A stretch of DNA of 64,000 bases from Pseudomonas fluorescens (GCF_001708445.1 NZ_CP015637.1:931001-995000), one strand, 5' to 3'; numbered from the stretch's first letter, positions 44,659-55,865 are shown. The notes: generated by a model from the letters alone, not told the origin. Numbers and translations: made by a program.

Positions 44659-47600
44659 ATGGAGCGTCTGAAACGTTTTTTTGCCGCTTTGACCCGTTGG
44701 GGCCTGGGCTTGTGCGCCTTGCTGCTGGTATTGGCGGCGGTCTATGTGAGCCTGGGACGAGAATTGACTCCGCTGGTGGCCGAATACCGTGCGGACATCG
44801 AAGCCAAGGCCCAGGCCGCAGTGGATATGCCACTGCACATCGGCAGCCTGGAAGGGCGCTGGAGTGGTTTCGCACCGGTATTGCTGGCCCACGACGTGAT
44901 GGTCGGCCAGGGCAGCAACGCCTTGCGCCTGGATCAGGTCGAAGTCGTGCCGGATATCTGGGCCAGCCTGATGGCCCGCGAAGTGCGCCTTGCGCACCTG
45001 CAAGTCAGCGGCCTGCAATTGAGCGTCAAGGAAGACCAGGACGGCCACTGGGCGCTGCAAGGCCTGCCGGTGCAGGATGACCAGCCGCTGGACCCGGAGC
45101 AGGTGCTCAAACGCCTGCAAATGGTCAAGCGTGTGTCGTTGCTCGACAGCCAGGTGACCCTGCAACCGATCGACCATGCCCCGCTGACCCTGACCTATGT
45201 GGGCCTGAGCCTGCACACCGGGACCACCCGCCAACGCCTGGATGCCCGCCTGACCTTGCCCGATGGCCAGCCGCTGGCCTTGAGCCTGCGCAGCCGCATT
45301 CGCGCAAGCCAATGGAAGGATGCTGAAGTCGACGCCTACCTGAGCCTGCCGCAAAGCGACTGGGCCAAATGGATTCCGGCCAAACTGACTCAACAATGGA
45401 AGCTCACGCAGTTCAAGGCGGGTGGCGAGTTCTGGCTCAACTGGGCCAAGGGTGACGTGCAGAGTGCTGTGGTGCGCCTCAATTCACCCCAGGTGAAGGG
45501 CAGCTACGCCGATCGCAAGCCCGTGCATATCGAAAACCTCGCCCTGACCGCGTACCTGCAACGCAATGAGCAGGGTCTGAAGGTATTGTTCGACTCGTTG
45601 GCGATGAACCTGGGCGAGACCCGCTGGGAATCGCGCTTGCAGTTGCAGCAGAGCCTGGCCACCGACCAGGCGCAGGAGGTCTGGAACCTGCAGGCCGATC
45701 GCCTGGACCTCACGCCCATTACGCCGTTGCTGAATGCCCTGGCGCCCCTGCCGGAAGGCTTCGCCAAGACCATCGAGCACCTCAAGGCCACTGGCCTGTT
45801 GCGCAATGTGCTGGTGGATTTCCGTCCCCAGGACACGACCGATCAGAAAGTCAGCTTCGCCGCCAACCTTGAGCGGGTGGGGTTCGATGCTTACTTTGGT
45901 GCACCGGCAGCGCGGAACGTATCCGGCAGCATCAGCGGTGACCTGGGGCATGGCGAGTTGCGCCTGGACAGCAAGGACTTTTCCCTGCACCTGTTTCCGA
46001 TCTTCGCCAAGCCCTGGCAGTACATCCAGGCGAATGCGCGCCTGACCTGGAAGCTGGATAAAGAAGGCTTCACCCTGATTGCTCCCTATATCAAGGTGCT
46101 GGGGGAAGAGGGCAAGGTCGCGGCTGACTTCCTGATCCGCCTGCACTTTGACCCTGGCCAGGAAGACTACATGGACCTGCGGGTCGGCATGGTCGATGGC
46201 GATGGGCGCTTCACGCCCAAGTACCTGCCAGCGGTACTGAGCCCCGCGTTGGACGAATGGCTGCGCACAGCGATTCTCAAGGGCGCGGTCGATCAAGGTT
46301 TCTTCCAGTACCAGGGCTCGTTGAACCATGACGCGCTGCCGGCTTCGCGCAACATCAGCCTGTTCTTCAAGGTGCATGATGCAGAGCTGGCATTCCAGCC
46401 GGGCTGGCCGCATGTGAGCAAGGTCAATGGCGAAGTGTTCGTCGAGGAGAGTGGCGTACGCATCCTGGCCAGCAAGGGCCAGTTGCTCGACACCCAAGTC
46501 AAGGACGTCTACGTCAATATTCCCCACGCACCCGCGGGCAAGGACAGCCACCTGCTGCTCACCGGCGGGTTTGCCGGTGGCCTGGGTGATGGCCTGAAGA
46601 TTCTCCAGGAAGCGCCAATAGGCACTGCCTCGACCTTTGCCGGCTGGAAAGGCGAGGGGGACCTGCAAGGCAAGCTGGACCTGGATATTCCGCTGGCCAA
46701 AGGTACCGAACCGAAGATCGTGGTGGATTTCCAGACCGACAAGGCGCGCTTGCAATTGGCTGAGCCGACCCTGGACCTGACGCAACTCAAGGGTGACTTC
46801 CGCTTTGATAGTGCCAAGGGCTTGAGTGGGCAGAATATTACGGCGCAAGCATTCGAACGGCCGATTAGCGCGCAGATTTTTGCCGATGGTAAGCCAGGTA
46901 ATCTGAGTACCCGAATCACGGCCAAAGGCCAGGTCACGGTCAAGCGGCTGACCGATTGGTTGAAAATCAGCCAGCCACTGCCGGTGTCCGGCGACATTCC
47001 GTACCAGTTGCAAGTCAACCTGGATGGCGCCGATAGCCAATTGATGGTCAATTCCAACCTCAAGGGGGTCGCAGTGGACCTGCCGGCACCGTTCGGCATG
47101 GCGGCCAGCCAGGGGCGTGACAGTACGTTCCGCATGACCTTGCAGGGCGCCGAGCGTCGTTACTGGTTCGATTATGGCGAGTTGGCGAACTTCACCTTTG
47201 CGGCGCCGCCGGACAAGTTCAATGAGGGCCGCGGTGAGCTATTCCTGGGTGATGGCGATGCCGTGCTGCCCGCAGGCAAGGGGTTGCGCATCCGTGGCGT
47301 GCTTTCGGAGTTGGACATAGACCCGTGGAAGAAACTCGTGGACCGCTACGCGGGCAATGACCCTGGCGGCAGCGCCAAGCAACTGCTGAGCGGCGCTGAC
47401 TTCAAGGTGGGCAAGCTGACTGGCTTCGGCAAGCAGTTCGACCAGGTCAACTTGCAGCTTGACCGGAAACCCACCGCCTGGGGCCTGCAACTCGACAGCC
47501 AGCAGGCCAAAGGCAGCGTGAACCTGCCGGATGCCAAGGGCGCGCCCATCGCGATCAACCTGCAGTTCGTGAAATTGCCGGCCGTGGACCCGACCGTCCA

Positions 47601-48474
47601 GGCAGACGAAAACGCCCCGGACCCGTTGGCCGATATCGATCCCAAGGGGATCCCGGCGCTTGATATCAGCATTGATCAACTGTTCCAGGGACCGGACCTG
47701 ATAGGGGCCTGGTCGCTGAAAATCCGGCCAACTGCCAAGGGCCTGGCCTTTAATAGCCTGGACCTGGGCCTCAAGGGCATGCAGCTCAAGGGCGCGGGGG
47801 GCTGGGAGGGTGCACCGGGGGACAGCAGCAGTTGGTACAAAGGGCGCCTGGATGGCAAGAACATCGCCGATGTGCTCAAGGGCTGGGGCTTTGCGCCTAC
47901 CGTGACCAGTGAAGATTTTCACCTGGACGTAGACGGCCGTTGGCCGGGGTCGCCGGCCTGGGTCGGGCCCAAACGTTTTTCCGGTAGCCTCGATGCCACC
48001 TTCCGCAAAGGCCAGTTCGTTGAAGTGGAAGGCGGCGCCCAGGCGCTTCGGGTGTTTGGCTTGCTTAACTTCAACTCCATTGGCCGCCGGCTGCGCCTGG
48101 ACTTTTCCGACCTGCTCGGCAAAGGCTTGAGCTATGACCGCGTCAAGGGCTTGCTGGCAGCGAGCAACGGCGTATTTGTGACCCGTGACCCCATCACCAT
48201 GACCGGGCCATCGACCAACCTGGAACTCAATGGCACCCTGGACCTGGTCGCCGACCGCGTGGACGCCAAGCTGTTGGTGACCCTGCCGGTCACCAACAAC
48301 CTGCCGATTGCGGCGCTGATTGTGGGTGCGCCGGCCATTGGTGGCGCGTTGTTCCTGATCGACAAGCTGATCGGTGACCGCGTCGCGCGCTTTGCCAGTG
48401 TGCAATACAAAGTGGAAGGGCCCTGGAAGGATCCGAAAATCACCTTCGACAAGCCATTCGAAAAGCCTAACTGA
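44659..48474 (+). CDS. yhdP: YhdP-family AsmA-like protein
   Basis: A 1271-residue protein: an N-terminal membrane helix (about 12-32), then a very long repetitive beta-rich region and an AsmA-like C-terminal part. Such proteins form bridge-like grooves that carry phospholipids from inner to outer membrane. Typical length is ~1,260. It follows rng, as in E. coli, and precedes the nitrilase and tldD genes. Confidence 0.93.
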   Translation: MERLKRFFAALTRWGLGLCALLLVLAAVYVSLGRELTPLVAEYRADIEAKAQAAVDMPLHIGSLEGRWSGFAPVLLAHDVMVGQGSNALRLDQVEVVPDIWASLMAREVRLAHLQVSGLQLSVKEDQDGHWALQGLPVQDDQPLDPEQVLKRLQMVKRVSLLDSQVTLQPIDHAPLTLTYVGLSLHTGTTRQRLDARLTLPDGQPLALSLRSRIRASQWKDAEVDAYLSLPQSDWAKWIPAKLTQQWKLTQFKAGGEFWLNWAKGDVQSAVVRLNSPQVKGSYADRKPVHIENLALTAYLQRNEQGLKVLFDSLAMNLGETRWESRLQLQQSLATDQAQEVWNLQADRLDLTPITPLLNALAPLPEGFAKTIEHLKATGLLRNVLVDFRPQDTTDQKVSFAANLERVGFDAYFGAPAARNVSGSISGDLGHGELRLDSKDFSLHLFPIFAKPWQYIQANARLTWKLDKEGFTLIAPYIKVLGEEGKVAADFLIRLHFDPGQEDYMDLRVGMVDGDGRFTPKYLPAVLSPALDEWLRTAILKGAVDQGFFQYQGSLNHDALPASRNISLFFKVHDAELAFQPGWPHVSKVNGEVFVEESGVRILASKGQLLDTQVKDVYVNIPHAPAGKDSHLLLTGGFAGGLGDGLKILQEAPIGTASTFAGWKGEGDLQGKLDLDIPLAKGTEPKIVVDFQTDKARLQLAEPTLDLTQLKGDFRFDSAKGLSGQNITAQAFERPISAQIFADGKPGNLSTRITAKGQVTVKRLTDWLKISQPLPVSGDIPYQLQVNLDGADSQLMVNSNLKGVAVDLPAPFGMAASQGRDSTFRMTLQGAERRYWFDYGELANFTFAAPPDKFNEGRGELFLGDGDAVLPAGKGLRIRGVLSELDIDPWKKLVDRYAGNDPGGSAKQLLSGADFKVGKLTGFGKQFDQVNLQLDRKPTAWGLQLDSQQAKGSVNLPDAKGAPIAINLQFVKLPAVDPTVQADENAPDPLADIDPKGIPALDISIDQLFQGPDLIGAWSLKIRPTAKGLAFNSLDLGLKGMQLKGAGGWEGAPGDSSSWYKGRLDGKNIADVLKGWGFAPTVTSEDFHLDVDGRWPGSPAWVGPKRFSGSLDATFRKGQFVEVEGGAQALRVFGLLNFNSIGRRLRLDFSDLLGKGLSYDRVKGLLAASNGVFVTRDPITMTGPSTNLELNGTLDLVADRVDAKLLVTLPVTNNLPIAALIVGAPAIGGALFLIDKLIGDRVARFASVQYKVEGPWKDPKITFDKPFEKPN

Positions 48475-48521
48475 GACTTTCTGGAGTAGCCTGGAGCTAT
48501 TCGTTTACGGAGTATCGGCCC

Positions 48522-49370
48522 ATGTCGTTTGCGGTAATTCAGATGGTCAGCCAGAGCGATGTGCTGGCCAACCTGGCCCAGGCCCGGCGCTTGCTGGAGC
48601 AAGCGGCAGCGGGCGGGGCGAAGCTCGCGGTGCTGCCGGAAAACTTTGCCGCCATGGGACGCCGTGACGTGGCTGATATCGGCCGTGCCGAGGCATTGGG
48701 TGAAGGTCCGATCCTGCCATGGTTGAAACAGACCGCCCGCGACCTCACCTTATGGATAGTTGCAGGCACATTGCCGCTGCCGCCCAGGGACCAGCCGGAT
48801 GCCAAGGTCAACGCCTGCTCGTTGCTGGTGAATGACCAGGGCGAGATAGTGGCCCGATACGACAAGCTGCACTTGTTCGATGTCGACGTGGCGGATGCCC
48901 GAGGCCGTTATCGTGAATCCGATGACTATGCTTTCGGCAGTAATGTGGTGCTGGCGGATACGCCGGTTGGCCGCTTGGGCCTCACGGTATGCTACGACCT
49001 GCGTTTCCCCGAGCTGTACAGCGAATTGCGCGCGGCCGGGGCTGAGTTGATTACCGCACCTTCGGCCTTTACGGCGGTGACCGGCGCCGCGCACTGGGAT
49101 GTGTTGATCCGCGCGCGGGCCATCGAGACCCAGTGCTACCTGCTGGCGGCCGCCCAGGGCGGTGTGCACCCAGGGCCCCGGGAAACCTTTGGCCACGCGG
49201 CGATTGTCGACCCGTGGGGGCGCATACTGACGCAACAGGATCAAGGCGAAGCGGTGTTGCTGGCCGAGCGCGACAGCAGTGAACAGGCGTCGATACGGGC
49301 GCGCATGCCGGTGGTGAACCATCGGCGCTTTTTTTCGCAGGGCGCGCAGCGGCCTGCTTCAGAACGATGA
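48522..49370 (+). CDS. Nitrilase-superfamily amidohydrolase (Nit1-like)
   Basis: A 282-residue carbon-nitrogen hydrolase with the Glu-Lys-Cys triad in [10 protein letters not shown] (near residue 43), RYDKLHLFD (near 113) and [10 protein letters not shown] (near 155). Closest in pattern to Nit1 enzymes, which remove deaminated glutathione as metabolite repair. Co-directional with yhdP and tldD. Confidence 0.88.
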   Translation: MSFAVIQMVSQSDVLANLAQARRLLEQAAAGGAKLAVLPENFAAMGRRDVADIGRAEALGEGPILPWLKQTARDLTLWIVAGTLPLPPRDQPDAKVNACSLLVNDQGEIVARYDKLHLFDVDVADARGRYRESDDYAFGSNVVLADTPVGRLGLTVCYDLRFPELYSELRAAGAELITAPSAFTAVTGAAHWDVLIRARAIETQCYLLAAAQGGVHPGPRETFGHAAIVDPWGRILTQQDQGEAVLLAERDSSEQASIRARMPVVNHRRFFSQGAQRPASER

Positions 49371-49386
49371 ATTTAAGGCCAAACCT

Positions 49387-50829
49387 ATGAGCGAGTTGTT
49401 GTCCTCAGTCAGTGAACACCTCCTGGCACCCGGTGGCGTGACCATCGAAAGTCTGCAAACCGTGCTCGGCGATCTGGCCGGACCGGGCATCGACGCGGCC
49501 GACCTGTATTTCCAGGGGCAGATTTCCGAGTCCTGGGCCCTGGAAGACGGCATCGTCAAGGAAGGCAGTTTCAACCTCGACCAGGGCGTGGGGGTGCGGG
49601 CGCAATCCGGTGAAAAAACCGGTTTTGCCTACAGCAACGCGATCACCTTGGAAGCGCTGGGCCTGGCCGCTCGCGCAGCGCGCTCGATCTCCCGTGCCGG
49701 TCAACATGGCACGGTGCAGGCGTTCAGTACCCAGGATGTGGCCCAGTTGTACGCGCCGGATAATCCGCTGGAAGTGATCAGCCGTGCGGAAAAGGTCGAG
49801 TTGCTCAAGCGTGTCGATGCCGCCACCCGCGCCTTGGACCCGCGTATCCAACAAGTCACCGTGAGCATGGCTGGCGTGTGGGAGCGGATCCTGGTGGCGT
49901 CCACCGATGGCAGCCTGGCGGCGGATGTACGGCCGCTGGTGCGTTTCAACGTCAGTGTGATCGTCGAGCAGAACGGGCGCCGCGAGCGTGGCGGTCATGG
50001 CGGCGGCGGGCGTACCGACTACCGTTATTTCCTCACCGATGATCGCGCCATGGGTTACGCCCGTGAGGCACTGCGCCAGGCGCTGGTCAACCTGGAAGCC
50101 ATTCCGGCGCCGGCCGGTACCTTGCCGGTGGTGCTCGGTTCGGGCTGGTCTGGCGTATTGCTCCACGAAGCGGTCGGCCATGGCCTGGAAGGCGACTTCA
50201 ACCGCAAGGGCAGTTCGGCCTACAGCGGACGCATGGGTGAGATGGTCGCCTCCAAACTGTGCACCATTGTCGATGACGGTACCCTGGCCGGGCGCCGGGG
50301 TTCGCTGACGGTCGATGACGAAGGTACGCCGACCGAGTGCACCACGCTGATCGAGAACGGCGTGCTCAAGGGCTACATGCAAGACAAACTCAATGCCCGT
50401 CTGATGGGCGTGGCGCGCACTGGTAACGGCCGTCGCGAATCCTACGCTCACTTGCCGATGCCGCGCATGACCAACACCTACATGCTCGGTGGCGAAAGCG
50501 ACCCGGCGGAAATCATCGCCTCGGTGAAGCGTGGTATCTACTGCGCCAATCTCGGCGGCGGCCAGGTGGATATCACCAGCGGCAAGTTCGTGTTTTCCAC
50601 CAGCGAGGCCTATCTGATCGAAGACGGCAAGATTACCGCCCCGGTCAAAGGGGCAACGTTGATTGGTAACGGACCAGAGGCGATGAGCAAGGTGTCGATG
50701 GTCGGTAACGACCTGTCGCTGGACAGCGGCGTCGGTACGTGCGGTAAGGATGGGCAGTCGGTGCCGGTCGGCGTGGGGCAGCCCACCTTGAAGATTGATG
50801 CGATCACCGTGGGTGGCACAGGGTCGTAA
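49387..50829 (+). CDS. tldD: Metalloprotease TldD
   Basis: A 480-residue protein. The zinc motif [11 protein letters not shown] (His-Glu-x-x-x-His, near residue 260) marks it as the catalytic partner of the TldD/TldE(PmbA) protease. The pair degrades unfolded peptides and processes peptide antibiotics such as microcin B17. The partner gene pmbA lies just beyond yjgA. Confidence 0.96.
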   Translation: MSELLSSVSEHLLAPGGVTIESLQTVLGDLAGPGIDAADLYFQGQISESWALEDGIVKEGSFNLDQGVGVRAQSGEKTGFAYSNAITLEALGLAARAARSISRAGQHGTVQAFSTQDVAQLYAPDNPLEVISRAEKVELLKRVDAATRALDPRIQQVTVSMAGVWERILVASTDGSLAADVRPLVRFNVSVIVEQNGRRERGGHGGGGRTDYRYFLTDDRAMGYAREALRQALVNLEAIPAPAGTLPVVLGSGWSGVLLHEAVGHGLEGDFNRKGSSAYSGRMGEMVASKLCTIVDDGTLAGRRGSLTVDDEGTPTECTTLIENGVLKGYMQDKLNARLMGVARTGNGRRESYAHLPMPRMTNTYMLGGESDPAEIIASVKRGIYCANLGGGQVDITSGKFVFSTSEAYLIEDGKITAPVKGATLIGNGPEAMSKVSMVGNDLSLDSGVGTCGKDGQSVPVGVGQPTLKIDAITVGGTGS

Positions 50830-50840
50830 ACCGGGAGCTT

Positions 50841-50863
50841 CGGGTGGCGAAGACCGCCACCCG
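50841..50863. terminator. Stem-loop between tldD and yjgA
   Basis: CGGGTGGCG and CGCCACCCG form a 9-bp stem in the convergent gap. No T-tract, so termination is not certain. Confidence 0.5.
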
Positions 50864-50873
50864 GGGAAGAGGA

Positions 50874-51410
50874 TCAGCGCAGGCCGCGTTGAGTCTCGTC
50901 CAGCTCACGGATGTACTTGAAGATTTTACGGCTGGTGGCCTGCGCCTTGTTATGCGCCTGCTCGTGCTGGGCCTGACGGATCAGGGAGCGCAGTTGCTGG
51001 CGGTCGGCATCCGGATAGTCCACCACGAACTTCTCCAGTACCGCGTCATCGCCCGAGATCAGGCGGTCACGCCAACGCTCCAGGTTATGGAAGCGTTCAT
51101 TGTACTGGCGAGTGGAGGCATCGAGTTGATCGAGCAAGGTCAGAATGGCGTCAGTGTCCTGGTCGCGCATCAGCTTGCCGATAAACATGATGTGCCGTTT
51201 ACGCGCGATATTCGCGGTGTGCTTGGGCGCATCCGCCAGGGCCCGACGCATTTCGTCGGTCAGAGGCAATTTTGCAATCAAGTCCGGCTTGAGCGTTGTA
51301 AGGCGCTCGCCGAGGTCAACCAGAGCATGCAGCTCGCGTTTGACCTGGGTTTTGCTTTTCTCCCCATCGAGGGAGTCGTCGTAAGAATCAACCATGGTGG
51401 CAGTCCGCAA
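50874..51410 (-). CDS. darP: Ribosome-associated protein YjgA (DarP)
   Basis: A 178-residue, highly charged helical protein ([35 protein letters not shown]). The YjgA/DarP family binds the late 50S precursor and helps large-subunit maturation. It is on the opposite strand between tldD and pmbA. Confidence 0.92.
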   Translation of the reverse strand: MRTATMVDSYDDSLDGEKSKTQVKRELHALVDLGERLTTLKPDLIAKLPLTDEMRRALADAPKHTANIARKRHIMFIGKLMRDQDTDAILTLLDQLDASTRQYNERFHNLERWRDRLISGDDAVLEKFVVDYPDADRQQLRSLIRQAQHEQAHNKAQATSRKIFKYIRELDETQRGLR

Positions 51411-51503
51411 AGAAACGCCGCCATGATAACCAGTCGGGGGCCGCTTGTCCGGCCCGGTCGCTCGATGGCCTTAACCGAAAGCAGAATTTGAGTGGAGAAA
51501 ACC

Positions 51504-52850
51504 ATGAGTGCAGCCCAAAGCGTCGGTCCGCAAGCGTTACCGGCACTGCAGGAACAAGTCGAGCAGATCCTTGCCGAGGCCAAGCGCCAGGGGGCCAGTG
51601 CGTGCGAGGTGGCTGTGTCGCTGGAGCAGGGGTTGTCGACGTCGGTACGTCAGCGGGAAGTGGAAACCGTTGAATTCAACCGCGACCAGGGTTTTGGCAT
51701 CACCTTGTACGTAGGGCAGCGCAAAGGCTCGGCCAGTACGTCGGCCAGTGGCCCGGAAGCCATTCGCGAGACTGTCGCTGCTGCGTTGGCAATTGCCAAG
51801 CACACCTCCGAGGATGAGAGTTCGGGCCTGGCCGACAAGGCATTGATGGCCAAGGACCTGCAGGATTTTGACCTGTTTCATGCCTGGGACATCACGCCAG
51901 AGCAGGCCATCGAACAGGCATTGATCTGCGAAGCGGCGGCATTCGATGCCGATGCCCGCATCAAGAACGCCGATGGCACCACGTTGAGCACCCATCAAGG
52001 GTGCCGCGTGTACGGCAACAGCCATGGTTTTATCGGCGGTTATGCCTCCACGCGCCATAGTTTGAGCTGCGTGATGATTGCCGAGGCCAATGGGCAGATG
52101 CAGCGCGATTACTGGTACGACGTGAACCGCCAGGGCGAATTGCTGGCGTCTCCTGCCAGCATTGGCCAACGTGCTGCGCAACGTGCCGCGAGTCGCCTGG
52201 GTGCGCGCCCGGTACCGACCTGCGAAGTGCCGGTGCTGTTTTCGGCAGAGCTGGCCGGTGGTTTGTTCGGCAGCTTTCTGGGGGCGATTTCCGGCGGCAA
52301 CCTGTATCGAAAATCGTCGTTCCTTGAAGGCGCGATCGGCCAGAAACTGTTTCCTGAGTGGCTGACCATCGATGAGCGTCCACACCTGATGCGTGCGATG
52401 GGCAGTTCGTCGTTCGACGGTGATGGCCTGGCGACCTATGCCAAGCCGTTCGTCGAGAAGGGCGAATTGGTGTCCTATGTCCTGGGCACCTATGCCGGTC
52501 GCAAGCTCGGTTTGCCCAGTACGGCCAACGCGGGTGGCGTGCACAACCTGTTTGTGACCCACGGTGATGAAGACCAGGCGGCGCTGTTGCGGCGCATGGG
52601 GCGTGGCCTGCTGGTGACCGAGTTGATGGGCCAGGGCCTGAACATGGTCACCGGCGATTATTCCCGGGGCGCGGCAGGTTTCTGGGTGGAAAATGGCGAG
52701 ATTCAATTCGCCGTCCAGGAAGTCACCATCGCCGGCAATATGCGCGATATGTTCAAGCAGATCGTTGCCGTCGGGAATGACCTGGAACTGCGCAGCAACA
52801 TTCGCACGGGTTCGGTATTGATCGAACGGATGACGGTCGCCGGTAGCTGA
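51504..52850 (+). CDS. pmbA: PmbA/TldE metalloprotease subunit
   Basis: A 448-residue paralogue of TldD without the HExxxH zinc motif. FNRDQGFGITLYVGQRKGSAST and GAAGFWVENGEIQFAVQEVTIAGN are family blocks. It forms a heterodimer with TldD. ATG 51504 is chosen over GTG 51492 because GTGGAG lies at proper spacing before it. A strong terminator follows. Confidence 0.95.
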   Translation: MSAAQSVGPQALPALQEQVEQILAEAKRQGASACEVAVSLEQGLSTSVRQREVETVEFNRDQGFGITLYVGQRKGSASTSASGPEAIRETVAAALAIAKHTSEDESSGLADKALMAKDLQDFDLFHAWDITPEQAIEQALICEAAAFDADARIKNADGTTLSTHQGCRVYGNSHGFIGGYASTRHSLSCVMIAEANGQMQRDYWYDVNRQGELLASPASIGQRAAQRAASRLGARPVPTCEVPVLFSAELAGGLFGSFLGAISGGNLYRKSSFLEGAIGQKLFPEWLTIDERPHLMRAMGSSSFDGDGLATYAKPFVEKGELVSYVLGTYAGRKLGLPSTANAGGVHNLFVTHGDEDQAALLRRMGRGLLVTELMGQGLNMVTGDYSRGAAGFWVENGEIQFAVQEVTIAGNMRDMFKQIVAVGNDLELRSNIRTGSVLIERMTVAGS

Positions 52851-52867
52851 TCCTTCCGACGCTTCAC

Positions 52868-52906
52868 AAAAAAGGCGCGCCCTCCTGGAGATGGCGCGCC
52901 TTTTTT
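52868..52906 (+). terminator. Terminator after pmbA
   Basis: GGCGCGCC pairs with GGCGCGCC around an 11-nt loop, with A-tract before and T6 after. Confidence 0.92.
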
Positions 52907-52964
52907 GTGGGCGCATGGTTGAGGGATGGGAAGGGTGACCTTGTTTTGATTCTCAATATCATTT

Positions 52965-52983
52965 AATAATGAATATCATTATT
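52965..52983. promoter_or_regulatory. Fur box before fagA
   Basis: AATAATGAATATCATTATT matches the 19-bp GATAATGATAATCATTATC consensus at 15 positions. A second partial match overlaps it upstream. It lies 16 nt before the fagA start, so iron-bound Fur should repress the whole operon. Confidence 0.85.
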
Positions 52984-52998
52984 GAGTGAGTGCGGATC

Positions 52999-53394
52999 AT
53001 GAGTACTGTCCTGCATGAGGATCCCTATCTGGAGAGCTGGCGCTGGATGAGTCGCCAGATTCGTTGTGGCCTTGATCCCAATGAACCTCGCCTGATCGAG
53101 CATTACCTCAATGAAGGTCGATACTTGGCGTGTTGTACCGCGACCCACCCGTGGACGATCGCCGAAACGGCATTTCGCCTGCTGATCGATACCGCCACTG
53201 ATATCGCATTGCCCTGGCACTGGCGCTCAATGTGCCTGGACCAAGCCTGGCGACCGCTGCGCGACCTGGAAAAACTCTCCCACTGTGCCTGCCGCCTCAA
53301 GCGCTGGCAGACCTTTGCCTGGCAATTGGCGACCTGCGAATTGCTGCCGTCTATTTCTCATTCCGACCTAGTGCAAGGATCTAATGATGAGTAA
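52999..53394 (+). CDS. fagA: FagA, iron-regulated protein of the fumC-sodA operon
   Basis: A 131-residue protein of unknown function, matching the fagA position known from P. aeruginosa (fagA-fumC-orfX-sodA). Rich in Trp, Cys and His (ESWRWMSRQIRCG, CACRLKRW). No signal peptide. ATG 52999 is preferred over an in-frame upstream codon. It overlaps fumC by about 10 nt. Confidence 0.87.
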   Translation: MSTVLHEDPYLESWRWMSRQIRCGLDPNEPRLIEHYLNEGRYLACCTATHPWTIAETAFRLLIDTATDIALPWHWRSMCLDQAWRPLRDLEKLSHCACRLKRWQTFAWQLATCELLPSISHSDLVQGSNDE

Positions 53395-54763
53395 CACCCG
53401 TATCGAACGCGACAGCATGGGCGAACTGCAAGTCCCCGCCGAGGCCCTGTACGGCGCACAAACCCAGCGCGCGGTGAATAACTTCCCGATCAGCCACCAA
53501 CGCATGCCGGCACAATTCGTTCGTGCGCTGATCCTGGCCAAGATCGCGGCCGCCAAGGTCAACGTCGACCTCAAGCAGATCAGCGAAGGGCAGGGCAAGG
53601 CCATTGTCGACGCCGCCCAAGGCTTGCTGGAAGGGGACTTCATGCAGCACTTCCCTGTGGATATCTTCCAGACCGGTTCCGGCACCAGCTCCAACATGAA
53701 CGCCAACGAAGTCATTGCGACCCTGGCCAGCCGTCTGCTGGGCGAGGTGGTCAACCCCAACGATCATGTGAACTGTGGCCAAAGTAGCAACGACATCATC
53801 CCCACCACCATTCACGTCAGCGCGGCGTTGGTGCTGCATGAGCAAACCCTGCCGGCCCTGCTGCACCTGGTACAGGTCATCGAGCAGAAGGCCACACAAG
53901 TGCACCCGTTCATCAAGACTGGCCGCACCCATCTGATGGACGCCATGCCCGTGCGCATGAGTCAGGTGCTTGACGGTTGGGCGCAGCAGCTCAAGGCCAA
54001 TATCGGCCACCTGCAGGACCTGCTGCCAAGTCTGCAGGCGCTGGCGCAGGGAGGGACGGCAGTGGGCACCGGGATCAACGCTCACCCGGAGTTTGCTGCA
54101 CGTTTCAGCCAGCGACTGAGCCAATTGACCCAGGTGCAGTTCACGCCTGGCAAGAACCTGTTTGCGCTGATCGGCTCTCAGGACACCGCGGTTGCCGTCT
54201 CCGGCCAATTGAAAGCCACCGCCGTATCGTTGATGAAAATTGCCAACGACCTGCGCTGGATGAACTCCGGCCCACTGGCCGGCCTCGGCGAAATCGAACT
54301 GGAAGGCTTGCAGCCTGGTTCCTCAATCATGCCCGGCAAGGTCAACCCGGTGATCCCGGAGGCCACGGCGATGGTTGCCGCGCAAGTCATCGGCAATGAC
54401 ACCGTCATCACGGTTGCCGGCCAATCCGGCAACTTCGAGCTGAACGTGATGCTGCCGATCATTGCCCAGAATCTACTCAGCAGCCTGGAGCTCCTGGCCA
54501 ACGCCAGCCGCCTGCTGGCGGACAAGGCGATCGCCAGCTTCAAGGTCAACGAAGCCAAGCTCAAGGAAGCGCTGTCGCGCAATCCGATCCTGGTGACTGC
54601 ACTCAACCCGATCATTGGTTACCAAAAGGCTGCTGAAATCGCCAAGAAGGCCTATCAGCAAGGCCGTCCGGTGATTGATGTAGCCCTTGAGCACACCGAC
54701 TTGCCCCGTAGCCAACTGGAAGTCCTGTTGGATCCGGAAAAACTCACGGCCGGCGGCGTGTAA
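53384..54763 (+). CDS. fumC: Class II fumarase
   Basis: A 459-residue iron-free fumarate hydratase. GSGTSSNMNANEV and GRTHLMDAMP are active-site segments, and GSSIMPGKVNPV is the mobile signature loop. Under iron shortage it replaces iron-sulfur fumarases, which fits its place behind a Fur box. ATG 53384 or 53387 starts within the end of fagA. Confidence 0.96.
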   Translation: MMSNTRIERDSMGELQVPAEALYGAQTQRAVNNFPISHQRMPAQFVRALILAKIAAAKVNVDLKQISEGQGKAIVDAAQGLLEGDFMQHFPVDIFQTGSGTSSNMNANEVIATLASRLLGEVVNPNDHVNCGQSSNDIIPTTIHVSAALVLHEQTLPALLHLVQVIEQKATQVHPFIKTGRTHLMDAMPVRMSQVLDGWAQQLKANIGHLQDLLPSLQALAQGGTAVGTGINAHPEFAARFSQRLSQLTQVQFTPGKNLFALIGSQDTAVAVSGQLKATAVSLMKIANDLRWMNSGPLAGLGEIELEGLQPGSSIMPGKVNPVIPEATAMVAAQVIGNDTVITVAGQSGNFELNVMLPIIAQNLLSSLELLANASRLLADKAIASFKVNEAKLKEALSRNPILVTALNPIIGYQKAAEIAKKAYQQGRPVIDVALEHTDLPRSQLEVLLDPEKLTAGGV

Positions 54764-54790
54764 TCACCGACCCTGCTTTGGAGGCTCACC

Positions 54791-55219
54791 ATGGAGCACT
54801 GGAAACGCACGATCGAACGGGCCAATCGCTGCTTTATGCGGGGCGAATTGGTTGACGCTCGCGAGGCCTATCTGCAAGCCCTGGCCCTGGCCCAAGTGCT
54901 GTTCGAGCGCTGGGCGAACGCCGACGAAGCAGTAGCGGCTTGCGTCATTTCCCATCACAACCTGGCGGACTTGCACCTGCGCCTGAATCAGCCCGAGGAA
55001 AGCGCCGAATACCTCTGTGCTATTCACCAGCGCTTGCTGCAGGCCATGCAGGACGTGCGTCTGAGCCCGCAACTGCGCGAAGCGGCCTTGCGCCAGAGCA
55101 GCAAGACTTATGTCGAATTGTTGAATTTTATCAGTGATCACGGTGAGTACCCGCGCACCCATCGCTTACTGGGCGGTACTGCCGTGCAGCCGACCACGTC
55201 TCAATACGGAGCACATTGA
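54791..55219 (+). CDS. Conserved helical protein of the fagA-sodA operon (orfX)
   Basis: A 142-residue protein with TPR-like helix pairs ([50 protein letters not shown]). It sits between fumC and sodA as orfX does in P. aeruginosa. Function unknown; probably a small adaptor. GGAGG precedes the ATG by about 6 nt. Confidence 0.85.
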   Translation: MEHWKRTIERANRCFMRGELVDAREAYLQALALAQVLFERWANADEAVAACVISHHNLADLHLRLNQPEESAEYLCAIHQRLLQAMQDVRLSPQLREAALRQSSKTYVELLNFISDHGEYPRTHRLLGGTAVQPTTSQYGAH

Positions 55220-55220
55220 T

Positions 55221-55832
55221 ATGAGCTACACCTTGCCTGCCTTGCCCTATGCCTACGATGCCCTGGAACCGCATATCGATGCGCAAACCATGGAGATTCA
55301 CTACACCAAGCACCACCAGACCTACATCAATAACCTCAATGCTGCGGTCGAGGGCACCGAATTTGCGGGCTGGCCGGTGGAGAAACTGGTGTCCAGCGTG
55401 CAGCAACTGCCGGAAAAACTGCGTGTGGCCGTAATCAACCAAGGCGGCGGCCACGCCAACCACTCACTGTTCTGGGCGGTGATGTCGCCTAAAGGTGGTG
55501 GCAAGCCCGATGGCGCGCTGGGAAAAGCCATTGAAGAGCAACTCGGTGGTTTCGACAGTTTCAAGGAAACCTTCACCAAAGCCGCCTTGACCCGTTTCGG
55601 CAGCGGCTGGGCCTGGCTGAGCGTCACCCCGCAAAAGACTCTGATAGTGGAAAGCAGCGGCAACCAGGACAGCCCACTGATGAATGGCAATACGCCGATC
55701 CTCGGCCTGGACGTCTGGGAGCATGCTTATTACCTGCGGTACCAGAACCGTCGGCCTGAATACATCAATGCCTTCTACAGTGTCATTAACTGGCCGGAAG
55801 TTGCTGCACGCTATCAGGCCGCGCTGGCCTGA
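55221..55832 (+). CDS. sodA: Manganese superoxide dismutase
   Basis: A 203-residue Fe/Mn-family enzyme that converts superoxide to hydrogen peroxide in the cytoplasm. Metal ligands are His in HYTKHHQTY, His in HANHSLFW, and Asp and His in LDVWEHAYY. The GGGHANHS and NQDSPL residues favour the Mn type. Fur control through the fagA promoter fits a manganese enzyme made when iron is scarce. CGGAG precedes ATG 55221. Confidence 0.95.
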   Translation: MSYTLPALPYAYDALEPHIDAQTMEIHYTKHHQTYINNLNAAVEGTEFAGWPVEKLVSSVQQLPEKLRVAVINQGGGHANHSLFWAVMSPKGGGKPDGALGKAIEEQLGGFDSFKETFTKAALTRFGSGWAWLSVTPQKTLIVESSGNQDSPLMNGNTPILGLDVWEHAYYLRYQNRRPEYINAFYSVINWPEVAARYQAALA

Positions 55833-55865
55833 CAGTCACCTCGATAACAAGATCTAAGGCCGACT